Shown in pieces: positions 49,401-60,456 of a DNA stretch of 64,000 nt. The notes below the pieces were generated by a model. It worked only from the letters and a program-made list of their open reading frames with translations, did not search any database and had not been told where the DNA came from. The stretch's first letter is position 1; each line of letters opens with the position of its first letter. The stretch spans positions 620,001 to 684,000 of the forward strand of contig NC_026655.2 of the NCBI RefSeq assembly GCF_000004075.3. The letters run 5' to 3'. The position numbers and the translations under genes were made by a program. This stretch comes from Cucumis sativus. Taxonomy: Eukaryota > Streptophyta > Magnoliopsida > Cucurbitales > Cucurbitaceae.

Positions 49401-50659
49401 CAAATAGTCTATACATTTGGCCCCCCAGCCGCACAACCTTTGGGATCTCAATGACGCGAAAAACTCAAACATGAAAAGAATAAGAGTAATGTATAATATC
49501 ATGGCATTGTGAACGAAGATGTTCTAAAAAAAGTTTACTACGTGACAAATTATTACAATCATATAAAATTCTCTCTTTAATCCAAATTACATAACACATT
49601 CTCAGGACTTTGTAACACTCACACACATTATTATGACATAACTATAAAGTAGTGATGGTAAACAATATCATTCCATCGTTGAAATTCGTACGAAGTATAT
49701 AGTCCGAAAACCTTTCTATGGATGTTTGAGGCAAGAAGTACTGGAGCTGTGAAATTCATTTACTTATAAAGTTTTGAGAGTTGTGAACTCACTTTCCAAT
49801 GCAGAGAATAAACGTTTTTTAGTAGTGGAATCTATGAGTTATTTAGGACAAACACGTTGTTTAGCTTTCGTGAAACTAAAACGCGTATATATATACATAT
49901 ATATAGTCACTTTATCATAGTCTTTCATTTTTCACTGCCATGGAACTTCTTGTTCTTTGTTGCAGCTTTTAAACCAACTTTTCAACCCTTCATTTTCTTC
50001 CTTTCACTCTCTCTTTACAACTTTTACTTAGTAGACTGTCTCTGCATTGTACACAGAAAATCAAATTCAAAGGTACAGCAGAATCTCTCTATCTCTATCT
50101 CTCTCTCCAATAATGGATCATAACAATAAACCCAATCATTCTCTGTTTTACAATTCATCCCCAACATATACATATAATGGATAAGTTCATTCATATCTTT
50201 CTTTTGCCAGCCAAAATTCATAAGTATTCATATGTTTATAAGAAACTAAACCAACCCCACAAATTTAATTCTTCATAATACTATAATAATACATACAACA
50301 ATCTTGAAGTTTTTTCTTTTCAATCAATCACTATCATTTCATTAGTCCCAAGAACAATTACAGAAAGAAAAAAGAGAGTGAAATGACATCGAAAATTAAT
50401 CAACCAACAAGAAAAAGTGGTGGCTGTTTTTTTAAAATGATTAAGAAAAAGCAAATACCTTCATTTGATTTTATGGGTAACCCCTCTTTCACTATCAACA
50501 ATCTGAGTGTTAATTAATTTTTCTTGAAAGTGAAAACTGAAAAAAATGATGATGATAATAATAATAAAAAACAGGACCCAAAGGAATTTCTTTCTTTTTT
50601 TTTCTTCTCTCTTTTTTGGAATGAAAAAAACAACCATATGGAGGAAGAAATTTTACATT
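46461..50659. other. Intergenic region between CuAO and MYB
   Basis: The two genes converge. After the CuAO 3' UTR (CTT microsatellite at 46590-46615) there is 4 kb without a recognisable gene. A 32-base unit, TTCTTCGA(C/G)TCTCAAATTACTC, is duplicated at about 48281-48344. Diverged MITE-like sequence ('GAGTTATTATAATC...TTTGGAGTGTAGA') lies at about 48395-48475, with relatives near 10.2 and 55.06 kb. An exon-like frame beginning at 47442 and running into AAAGTAAGT was not supported by any family. Confidence 0.4.
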
Positions 50660-51970
50660 TCATATGTGATGAAAGATTCCAAAACTTCCTGCTCTTTCAT
50701 TTTCTGACATTGACATTAAAGGATAGCTTCCAAAAGTTGCTGAATTTATTTGATTTTGAATGATCTTTGTTTCTTCAACAGAAGAACTTCCTTTGAATTC
50801 CAAGTTCTTCATTTGATTTGTTTGAAACTCTAACAAATTTTCGAGCTTGTTCTCAGACGATTCCCATGAAGATCCACCTCCATTGTTGTTGTTGTTGTTT
50901 TCACCTGGATTGTTCATATGATACCCTGAATAATTACTCACTACTGAACTATTACTTGAGCTTTCTTTCACTTCATTCATCAAAAATGAAGTCAACCCAG
51001 ATGCTGAATTATTCTCAGAAAAATCTGTTCTTGACATGTTCCCATGTTCACAACTTGAATAACTTCCCATCCCAATACTTGAATTTGAATAGAAAAAGTT
51101 TTGATCATATGATCTGATATTGGAATTGTATTGTGCTGATGCAAATTGTGAATTGTTATTGTACTCACCATTTAAGTAAGAGCTGAGAGAATCAAATTCT
51201 ATCTTGTTAACAAAATGCTGTGATGATTCTTCTGTGATATTGGAAACATTTCCATGAAGATGATGATGATGATGATGATGAATAGCTTCCATTTTTGGCC
51301 TCTCATTATTGTAACTGTTCTTCTTCGCATCTTTCATGGCTTCCATATTTTCCTCCAATGGCTTGTGAGTTGTTGGATCAATTCCTTGCTTCATCAGCTT
51401 CTTTTTCAAACATGAATTCCAAAAGTTCTTTATCTCATTGTCTGTTCTTCCCGGCAATTGAGCTGCTATCTGAGCCCACCTACAAAAATCCCAAATCAAA
51501 ATCTTCAAACAACAGAGAGCAAAACAAACCCATTATATACTTTTGGCTTTCCAATTCAAATTCAAAATCACCTGTTTCCCAAAACTTCATGGAGACTGAT
51601 AATTAAATCCTCTTCTTGTTGTGAAAACATTCCTCTCTTCAAATCGGGTCTCAGGTAGTTTATCCATCTTAGCCTACAACTTTTCCCACATCTTTCCAAA
51701 CCTACAACAACCAATCAAACAGTAAGCAAAAAACAAACAACAAAAACAACAGAGAGAAAGCATTAAACATGCCCCAATTCCTCTGTTTCTTCCTTTCTCG
51801 TCTGCCCCAAGAAGAAGACAAATTAACGACGACGTACCGGCGAGCTTGGGGACGGAACTCCAACAGCCGACGCCGAAAGTAGTAATGTAATTGAAGAGCT
51901 TCTCATCTTCTTCAGGGGACCATAGACCTTTGCGGAGTTTAGGCTTCAAGCAACAAGAATTGCGTCCCAT
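50660..51970 (-). CDS. R2R3-MYB transcription factor (S13/MYB61-MYB86-like DNA-binding domain)
   Basis: Three exons on the minus strand, 51970-51838, 51701-51572 and 51479-50660, total 1083 bases, 360 residues, with the canonical MYB intron positions. R2 (about 14-62) has tryptophans 17, 37 and 57. R3 (about 65-115) has Phe70 in place of the first tryptophan, as usual, then Trp89 and Trp108. '[19 protein letters not shown]' and '[15 protein letters not shown]' are intact, so DNA binding is expected in the nucleus. Residue 47 is Glu where most relatives have Gln (LQRCGK). '[12 protein letters not shown]' after R3 resembles the MYB50/55/61/86 group, linked to secondary wall, lignin and stomatal traits. 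The C-terminal half is low-complexity with His and Asn runs and an acidic end, possibly activating. Exact orthology is uncertain. Confidence 0.88.
51434..51454 (-). promoter_or_regulatory. Possible miR858-type site in the MYB R3 coding region
   Basis: On the minus strand CCGGGAAGAACAGACAATGAG matches the known miR858 target region of R2R3-MYB genes (core GAACAGACAA). It has wobble pairs near the miRNA 5' end and mismatches in the 3' half. Much of the match follows from the conserved protein LPGRTDNE, so regulation is only possible. Confidence 0.35.
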
Positions 51971-52028
51971 CAAAAATTCAAAGAAAAACAGAGGAATGCA
52001 GAATTTGATTTGGTTTTTCAAGTAAACA

Positions 52029-52066
<38 letters not shown>

Positions 52067-52080
52067 TTTTGATTTACTAA
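51971..52080 (-). promoter_or_regulatory. MYB leader with (GA)n tract
   Basis: A GA microsatellite (about 52031-52061 on the plus strand, CT in the transcript) sits in the predicted 5' leader of the minus-strand MYB gene, with TATATATATA about 40 bases farther upstream (52109-52120). CT-rich leaders are common in plant genes. Confidence 0.45.
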
Positions 52081-52524
52081 GAAAGAGATGTGAATTGAAA
52101 TGGAATTATATATATATATACAATTCAAAGAAATTGGCTAAATCACTAAACAGTAATCTCATAATTTATGGATTAAAAATCATACTTAGAGTTTAAGTTA
52201 GATCACTCATAACAGAAACAAAAAAGCAATCAAGTGGTTTTTACGCAAATCCCTCTCTTACTTTTGTTCATTGTCACACTTTGATTTCTTTTCTAAGCTA
52301 TCTTTTTCCAATCTCTTCTGTTTTTTCTTTCCCCCTTCTAAATTATTTCTTATCAAACTGCACCTAACTCTAATCAACCCCTTAATCTTTCCTAATCCAC
52401 CCTTCCTTCCTCACATCTCTCCAACGCTTATATATCTTAACCTAAACATAATTCAAATATTTTGAATTTACATCATTTCACTTATAGTTCAAAACCCAAG
52501 GTTTCACTTAGTTAAACTCCTATA

Positions 52525-52761
52525 TAGAAGTGATCATCGCTCAGACACGGTTGGTTTTGTACAAAAAAAAATCAAAGTATAAAACCGACACAGTCAATTT
52601 ATACTAAGAAAAACCAACAACGACGTTAAGTGGATCGTTTTCGATCGGTTTTCGAAAACCTTTTAATTAAACCGACCACCAATCGTATTTTTACTAGAAT
52701 CAACCATTGAATGTCGATTCGGTCAATTTCGATCATTTAGATCGGTTTTCGAGTGTTAGTA
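52525..52761. mobile_element. hAT-like MITE, copy C (diverged)
   Basis: Starts TAGAAGTGATCATCG, matching copy A's left end, followed by 'GGTTGGTTTTGTAC'. Later it has GGATCGTTTTCGATCGG and 'AACCGACCACCAATCG'. The right end near CGAGTGTTAGTAG is decayed. Confidence 0.45.
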
Positions 52762-53291
52762 GAATTTTAGTTTCGTAGTTTAGAGGGTTGTTTTACTTGT
52801 TGGCATTGTTCTTTTTAATTAGAAACATATTTAAAAATTAAACTAAAGTAATGGGACTTTAAGAGGACAAAATTAATGTCTTTTTTAAATAAAAAATTAA
52901 GGGTAGTAGGAGGAAAGTTGTGTTATTGAAAATAAATATCTATTGTATTAAATCTTACAAGTTGGCCTATTATATCTATATATATATTTCTTAGTGTTAT
53001 ATGTTTAATTAGAGATTCTTAAAACTAATTTAATTAAAAAAACGAAGTATATATGATGATTAGAGACTAATGACGTTTTGACCACATAGTTGCTCTAACT
53101 TTGTTAGGCTTTTTTTTGTTCATTAATGGATACACCATATTCTATACACACAAACTTCAAATTCAAACCTTACCTAATATGTTTATGTATTGGACCAAAT
53201 AATAATTAGATTAAATCGTAAAATTGTAATTAAAACTTCATACGTACAAAAGTTGGTAGTGCATTTGAATATATGAAAGATAAAAATAAAA

Positions 53292-53430
53292 TGAGTCGTG
53301 AGTATGAACCGATCAACGGTTGATCGACTAGTTTAAGCTTTTAAAAATTTTAAGAAAATTTGTGGAGTTCCTCCTTATTTCGTCACCTTATTCGATTCGG
53401 TTCATTTTGGTCGATCAAATTATTAATTGG
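53292..53430. mobile_element. hAT-like MITE fragment, copy D
   Basis: 'TGAGTCGTGAGTATGAACCGATCAACGG', then 'GGTTCATTTTGGTCGATC', resembling the ends of copies A to C but only about half their length. The assignment is tentative. Confidence 0.3.
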
Positions 53431-54649
53431 AGAATAAAGAAAATGTATATATATTATTTTTCTTTCTTTAATTTCTATTTCCTAAGAAAGATGACCCGCC
53501 GACATGTCGTCCGAGAGTCAAAGATGGATGGATAGAAGTAGAGGAAGCGACGACAGTGAAAGAAAGGCATGAAGCAAAAAAAAGAAAGGAGTCGTCAATG
53601 CGTGACAGCTAATATTAGCAGTGAAATACACATTTTCAAAACACGTTTTTTTGTTTAATTATTAGTATTATTATTATTTCTTTCTTAAATTTTTCTAAAA
53701 AATGAAAACTATATATTATATGAATTATATTAATTATGGTATGGAGCCAGCCGACACTATTACATCAACCAATCCTTGGCCCACTCCCTTCTCTATATTT
53801 CTCCATTTCACTTCCTAACATTATACAAACCTTATATACTTTACTCTACCCTAATTATAACATATACATATACTAACTTTTCAATTTGATTTTTTAGTAT
53901 AACCACAAATCTCTTTGCTATTTTGAATAAGTTGAGCTATACATGGTTTATTGATTTACTTGTAAAAGAAAACATAGGAATTAGTTTTAAATTTTTATAT
54001 TAATATGAACATTGTGTTTTGTAAAAGAGTGAAGATATGGTTGGACCGTTTAAATTAAGTTATATTGTAACTAAATTTGAGTCTATGTTATTTAGATGAT
54101 TGATATTTCTTAGTAAAATACGGAGCTTTTTATATAAATGAAGATTTGTTTTATCCTTTTTTTTTTTTTTTGAAGAATTTAAGACAATTGACGTAACATT
54201 GATGTAATCATGAGATCAAAAGAAAGATGAGTTTTATTAATTTTTATGAAAAGATCTTACTATATGTTTTGAAATGTTTTTCACTTTTGTAAGAAGTCAA
54301 GTTGTTTGGTTTAATTTTGATCAATTTAAAAAGTAAAACAATACATGATCTAAAAGATTATCTTTGTCTACCTTGCAAGTCTTTGTTAACTTTGAATATA
54401 AAAAGTTATACACATTAATCATCACTTTAGATAGGTGTGTAAAATAAAGTAGTAGACAATCAACCAATGTTCTTTATATATAAAGAAAAAAAAGAGGGTT
54501 TTAATCTAATTTTAATATCTATATCCAATGTGACACTATATGTATATGTATTTGTTCGATCTCAAAAGTAACGAATTAGGAATTTGTAATTTTAACAAGA
54601 TTTAAATATGAGACTTGTTAATGTACTGTTGAATAGGGTTAGTAAAATA

Positions 54650-54670
54650 GGGGGAGGGGGGGGGGGGGGG
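54650..54670 (+). repeat. Long G-run
   Basis: Twenty-one bases, all G except one A, unusual in DNA this AT-rich. It can form intramolecular G-quadruplexes. It lies just upstream of two G-boxes. Confidence 0.95.
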
Positions 54671-54681
54671 AGTGACACAGT

Positions 54682-54830
54682 CCACGTGGCAAGGAATAGT
54701 ATGAAAAAAGAAGTGTACACCTGGCGGTACAAAAAAGTAAAGAAATAGTATTCTTCACCCACGACGAAGGTTCAAACTCAATGATTGGTTTGTGATGGGC
54801 TCTAAAGCTGCCACGTGGTTACATATAAGA
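54682..54830 (+). promoter_or_regulatory. Promoter-like segment with two palindromic G-boxes
   Basis: CCACGTGG occurs at 54682-54689 and again at 54811-54818, and a TATA-like ACATATAAGA follows at 54821. The next bases are a pyrimidine-rich leader-like stretch. Paired G-boxes of this kind typify light- or ABA-responsive plant promoters. No protein-coding gene follows for 3 kb on this strand. Confidence 0.5.
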
Positions 54831-54849
54831 AGGATAATAAAAGAAGAAA

Positions 54850-55060
54850 AATCTCTCTCCTTACTCTTTCTCTCTTCATTCAGCAGTGAGTGAGTGTACG
54901 GCCGCCCCCTCCCCAATTACTGCCCTCTACACTCTTCTGTCGGTCTTTTCCTTAGCAATCATTCCCTTCCTCATCCCTTCTCCCCCTCTCTCCCAATCCA
55001 TACATTTTTTTCACTAACTTTTTCTCAATAAAAATATATTTTATTGAATGATCTCCGATA
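54850..55060 (+). ncRNA. Candidate orphan transcript start with miR156-mimic-like site
   Basis: The 200 bases after the G-box promoter are CT-rich and contain no ATG before about 55046, like a leader, but no gene follows. At 54920-54942 there is a miR156-complementary site with a three-base bulge. A non-coding RNA is one explanation. The remnant of a gene whose coding part is lost is another. Confidence 0.3.
54920..54942 (+). promoter_or_regulatory. Possible miR156 target-mimic site
   Basis: CTGCCCTCT, then ACA, then CTCTTCTGTCG. Without ACA it pairs with miR156 at positions 2-13 without a break, with G:U at position 1 and mismatches at 14, 16 and 20. The bulge falls between positions 11 and 12. 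It is weaker than the miR166 site and just outside commonly used mimic rules. Confidence 0.3.
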
Positions 55061-57919
55061 AGTTATTTGAGTTATTATAATCTATGTTTATGGAAGATGA
55101 ATATTGAAAAGGAGAATGAGGAAAAATGACGGAAGAGAGATGTGGAGGTGATGAATAATGAAAGAGAGAATGAGAAATAAGAAAAAAATAGATCAGTCGT
55201 AATCTTAATTCTAGGCTAAAATAGTCTACTTCATTCCTTCATAGTCTGAGGGTCATGGATATTAACTTAACCACTCGAGGTTGAGCTCTTTGAGTACTTT
55301 CAGTACCTCATATATGTGTACTAGATAAATATGTGATTACTCGAAATCAATCAATCATTTTAATGATCTCTAATAATTTAGCTCATGTCCTAGTGTGCAT
55401 TGGAACAACACTTCTCGAACTAAGTTGTATCAAACATCAAGCTTCTTCAATACTAAATGAGATTTTCTTATCAATGCACCGTTATAAATATTTATCGAAC
55501 TTTAAGGTCGTTGTGTCTAATAATTTTTCTTTGTCACTTATAAAACATTTTTTTTAACCTACTAAAAAATTTATTAAACTAAAAAATAGAAAAGTTAGTA
55601 ATGTTTGTTCTATTAGGTTGAGAATTCCTTACAATTTTTACAAAAATATATGTATACGAGTTATGCATCTCGTTTGTTAATCAATTTTAATTTTGAGTTT
55701 GGAACATCACCGTCTTTCTAATACGTTTTGTTGCTCAATACATTATGACACGTAATACACGGAGTAATTAACAAACGTCGTGATCTTTGGTGTTTGACTT
55801 GAATTAAAGTTGACACTTTCCATACATCCTAACCTATTGAATATATATTAAAAACATATATATTAGATTCACATTTTTCAATTTTTAGGGAGCTAAATAT
55901 TAATAATAATAATAATATTAGAAAAAAAAGTATATCTTATATTTTTGAAAATGAAAATTAAAGAATTTTCATACTATTCTCTCATTGTAATAAATAAATA
56001 TTGAATGGTAATGGGGCCATGAAAATCTTGGATCACACGTGAAAATTAACTTTGTCTAGGTGAAATAAATAGACAACATTATTATTATTATTATTTTGTC
56101 CTCCACCAAAATATATATGAATCCATATATTATATAACACAAAAAAAAAAATATATACATTATATTATTTCATTGTTCTAAGTTAGAGATCATAAGAAAA
56201 AATATTATCATGATTAATTATGAAGTTCTTGTGATGTGATATTACTTTTTAAAGAATGTAATATATAGGGCTTTGAATTTGAATTCAATGAATCATTTAA
56301 CATCATTAATTAATTAATTAAAAAGTTCTATCACTCATAAAAGGGATATGATCATAATTATTATTATTGATTAGTCTTTTCTTTTGTTTTCTTTGGCATA
56401 ATTCCATTCGAACTTCAATTTCAATTTCGAAATTTATTAATTTTTAATGTTTAAAATAATTTATTTTGGTCTTTAGATTCTAAATTAATTAATTTCAATT
56501 GTACTTTTTTTTAAATACTATATTATACACTAAACTATTTTGTTGCAATTTTTCTTTGAACCAAAACATGTTCATGTTTGTTTGAGTTTAATAAACTCTA
56601 AATTTTTTTTTTAAGATTTTGTGTTTTGAGTTTCGAGTTACTAATTGAGCATATGAAGTTTTACCAAAGTGGAAAGGATTGAGCTTAGAGCTCGTTGTTG
56701 ATATTCTATAACTGTTGAGAGTTACACATTTTGACAGACAATTCAATCAAATCGGATGTCGAAGCATTATTAGAGGCTAAAATTTATGGTTTATTAAAAG
56801 TAAACGGATTAGACAGAAGGGAACAAAATCAAATAACTTTTAACGATCAAATCACAATTGTATTTTAGTATGTATTTTTTCTAAAAACAGTATTCAATCG
56901 AAAAAAAATTGAAAACGAAGATGAATGTGATAATATATGCTATTAAATATATTAGAGATGGAGAGATTATTATATTTTTGTTTGTTAGATATTGTATGAT
57001 CTTAGTAACATATCTTATCATATAATTGGTGTAAGGCTAACTTAAAAAATGGGTTATTAACAAAGGTAGTTTGAAAACACTTTATTAAGGTTGAATTGAT
57101 TTTTGAATAATATAAAGATATATTCAAAGGACCCTTTTAGGCTGTAAACTAATCCCCACATTTTTCCATCAAAAGTCAAAAAGGTTCAATTACCTTTGCC
57201 TTCACAACCAAATACCCTTATGTTTCAAATCACTCAAAACCTTTCTTTTTTTCTTTTCTTTTTCCAAAGAAAAAAATAAATCATTCCCTCCTCTTAAAAT
57301 CTGGATAGTGTTATTTTCATAATTACTTTTTTTTTAATCTTTTATTTTAAAAAAGTACAAATAGTTATCGTATTGGCTTTCTCGTGGACTTGATCGTTTG
57401 TCCACATATTCTGATTTGGTCTTGCTTTTAAAGCTAACGTGTGTGAAAGTTATGTGCTTGGCAGTAGTGTAGTGCAAAGTTTACTTGAAGGAATTAGTTA
57501 TCGTATAGAGATTGCAAACTCTTTTAAAAACTATAGAAAATTCTATACTTTATCAACAATAAACTCTTATTACCCATATAGTAAGTTGAATCTAAACTTT
57601 GCTATATTTACAAATTCATAATATTTGAAAGGTAGGGCCCTAATCTCTTTACCTTGAGGAGCCCATTAGACAAAAAGTCATTATTGGGCGGATCAAACAC
57701 AGCAATAGTCCAGAAAACATGGGCCGAGTTCGGGCTTTGAACATGTGAAAAGGCCCATACATAATCTGACTATTTGTTCTTTAAACCATTCTCTCCACGC
57801 CCGTTGTCTTACACCATTGGCGGATTCTTCTTCTTCTTCTTCAGTTCTCGTGTTTTTCGATTTTTACTTCAATTTGCTACCGGAGTTGTCGATTGGGCGG
57901 CGGGAAAGTGACGTTGGAA
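55061..57919. other. AT-rich spacer upstream of HDA6
   Basis: Diverged MITE-like sequence at about 55060-55250, TAA/ATT microsatellites near 55905 and 56080, and no recognisable gene. The final 150 bases are the promoter and leader of the histone deacetylase gene, with a TTC repeat at 57828-57842. Confidence 0.4.
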
Positions 57920-60456
57920 ATGTCCGACGACATTCACGGCGGTGCTTCACTTCCATCAGGTCCCGATGGTCGGAAACGCCGTGTGACCTACTTCTACGAG
58001 CCCACAATTGGCGATTACTATTACGGCCAAGGCCATCCGATGAAACCTCACCGTATCCGCATGGCCCATAATCTCATCGTTCACTACGGTCTTCACCGTC
58101 GGATGGAGATCAACCGGCCCTACCCTGCTGGTCCTGAGGATATCCGGAGGTTTCACTCCGATGACTATGTCGATTTCCTCGCCTCCGTCAGCCCCGAAAC
58201 GCTGTCGGATCACGCTTTCTCTCGCCATCTCAAGCGCTTTAATGTTGGCGAGGACTGCCCTGTTTTTGATGGCTTATTTGGCTTCTGCCAAGCGTCTGCT
58301 GGCGGCTCCATTGGTGCTGCCGTCAAGCTCAATCGCGGCGATGCTGATATTGCTATCAATTGGGCTGGTGGCCTTCATCATGCTAAGAAGTCTGAGGCCT
58401 CCGGTTTCTGTTACGTCAATGATATTGTTTTGGGTATTCTTGAGCTGCTGAAGTATCACAAGGTAATCTTCTTAAGAAGAATACTTGTATTCTTTTATGT
58501 TATAGGTTTGACCAATTGTGCTGGATGCTTTATTAAGTTTGAGTATGATGGATTATTTGCAACATGGAGCTTAATGTGAATTGCCCGACTGGAAGATTCT
58601 ACTTGAAGTAGAGGTTTCTTCCTTGTTCTGCATTACAAATGAAGATTTTTTGTTTACTGGATTACACATTCATTACCTTTGATTCTTTTGCCATTTTTGT
58701 ACTGTGATTTTTTGCTCTACCTTAATTCTGTTGGGTTCTCGGGTCCGGGAATGGGGTTACATTGAGCATGCAGTTCTGAGAACATTTCTATGCAATCTCT
58801 TAGTCCAGTGCATTGGATCGTCCTGTTATAAATTTAGCTACGCTTCATTTTCTAAGCTGCTCGATATCATTGTGCAGCGTGTACTATATATTGACATTGA
58901 TGTCCATCATGGTGATGGCGTGGAGGAGGCATTTTACACTACTGACAGAGTAATGACGGTTTCTTTTCATAAATTTGGGGATTTCTTTCCAGGGACTGGG
59001 CACATTAAGGATGTTGGAGTAGGGACTGGTAAAAACTATGCCCTTAATGTCCCCTTAAACGATGGAATGGATGATGACAGTTTTCGTGGTCTGTTTAGGC
59101 CACTTATTCAAAAAGTTATGGAGGTGTATCAGCCAGATGCAGTAGTACTCCAGTGTGGAGCTGATTCATTATCTGGTGATAGGTTGGGGTGCTTCAACCT
59201 ATCTGTAAAGGGCCATGCAGATTGTCTTCGTTTCTTGAGATCATTTAATGTTCCTTTAATGGTATTAGGTGGAGGAGGATACACAATCCGCAATGTTGCT
59301 CGCTGCTGGTGTTACGAGGTTTCTTTCTCTTCTTTTATGTCCATGTATATTTAATTTTACCTTGTAGGATTAGGATGCATCCTTACAAGTTTGTGTTTGT
59401 GGAGATTTCTCTCAACAGACAGCAGTTGCTGTTGGAGTTGAACCAGACAATAAATTGCCTTACAACGAGTATTTTGAGTATTTTGGACCTGATTACGCGC
59501 TTCACATAGAACCATCGAACATGGAGAATCTAAATTCACCTAAAGATATGGAAAAGATAAGGTGACTTTTGATTAAGTATTGTTCATTTTGTAGCATTTG
59601 GACATTGTAAATTTAGTTTCTTTTGTTGTTGATAATCTTAGTAGAAAGAGAAACGCCCCTTTCCAAAAAACAATCGATAATCATATCAGAAATGTTCCAA
59701 ATGCTTGCGTAATTGTAGTCACTAGTTAACATTGGCATTGTTCCATAAAGCATCACTCATATCTACGAGACTGGATTGTTTGATGCTGCCTTGTTCGTTC
59801 AATAAATGGCAAATTCGTATTGGGTTTTAAGAACTGTTATTGTTTGATGCTGTCTAACTGAAAATCTAATATACACAAGTTGCCTCCTCATTTCTTATTC
59901 TAGGAACACCCTGCTAGAGCAACTCTCTAGACTCCCACATGCACCCAGTGTACCTTTCCAGATGACTCCCTCGTCTGAAATTCCGGAAGAGGTTAGTTAC
60001 AAAAGACTTGCACCATAATTTTTACTTTTAGTTACTACTACTATTATAATACCCTGCACACATCTTTGTAATTTATGTATTTATGTAGCGCTTTCTTCTC
60101 TTGATATCATGTTGGTTTCTTTGGTTGTTAAGGTTGAAGAGAGCATTGAACGTAGACCCAAACGCCGTATCTGGAACGGTGAGGATTATGATTCTGATTC
60201 TGAAGAAAACCGAAAGCGACCAAACATTAGTGAAGGAACTGGTGTAAATAATCTGACAAGGTAAAGAAGTCTTCAAGCTTTTCTTTCCTGTCGCACCAAA
60301 CATTGCCTTGGGAGGAGGATAAGCGTTTCTTAGCATTAGATGTTATACTTCTGCCTAGAGCTTAGGTTAAATTAACTGAATATCAAGTACATATGATGCA
60401 GGGACGTAGTAGATGACATGGAGGAGGATAAAAACATGGGCCATCAATGTTGTTGA
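57920..60456 (+). CDS. HDA6: Class I RPD3-type histone deacetylase, HDA6-like
   Basis: Six exons, 57920-58462, 58878-59318, 59419-59561, 59904-59991, 60133-60260 and 60402-60456, total 1398 bases, 465 residues (Arabidopsis HDA6 has 471). The catalytic domain is at about 20-330. The active-site pair is His153-His154 (HHAKK). The zinc ligands are Asp189, His191 and Asp277, and Tyr316 of GGGGYT completes the site, so it should be active. The acidic tail with '[19 protein letters not shown]' is typical of the group and includes a basic nuclear-localisation-like stretch. HDA6 silences transposons and rDNA and acts in flowering and jasmonate responses. The start is the ATG at 57920. The frame extends upstream but without another ATG. 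Confidence 0.95.

Larger units (their letters stand above)
52081..54649. other. MYB upstream spacer with MITE remnants
   Basis: AT-rich spacer. Apart from the two MITE-like pieces listed separately and simple T and TA tracts, I see nothing coding. Confidence 0.4.

Noticed and set aside
58704-58877. Open frame running into HDA6 exon 2 from the intron
   Set aside because: The frame before 58878 is intronic: a clear TGTGCAG acceptor joins it to the exon 1 donor in phase.
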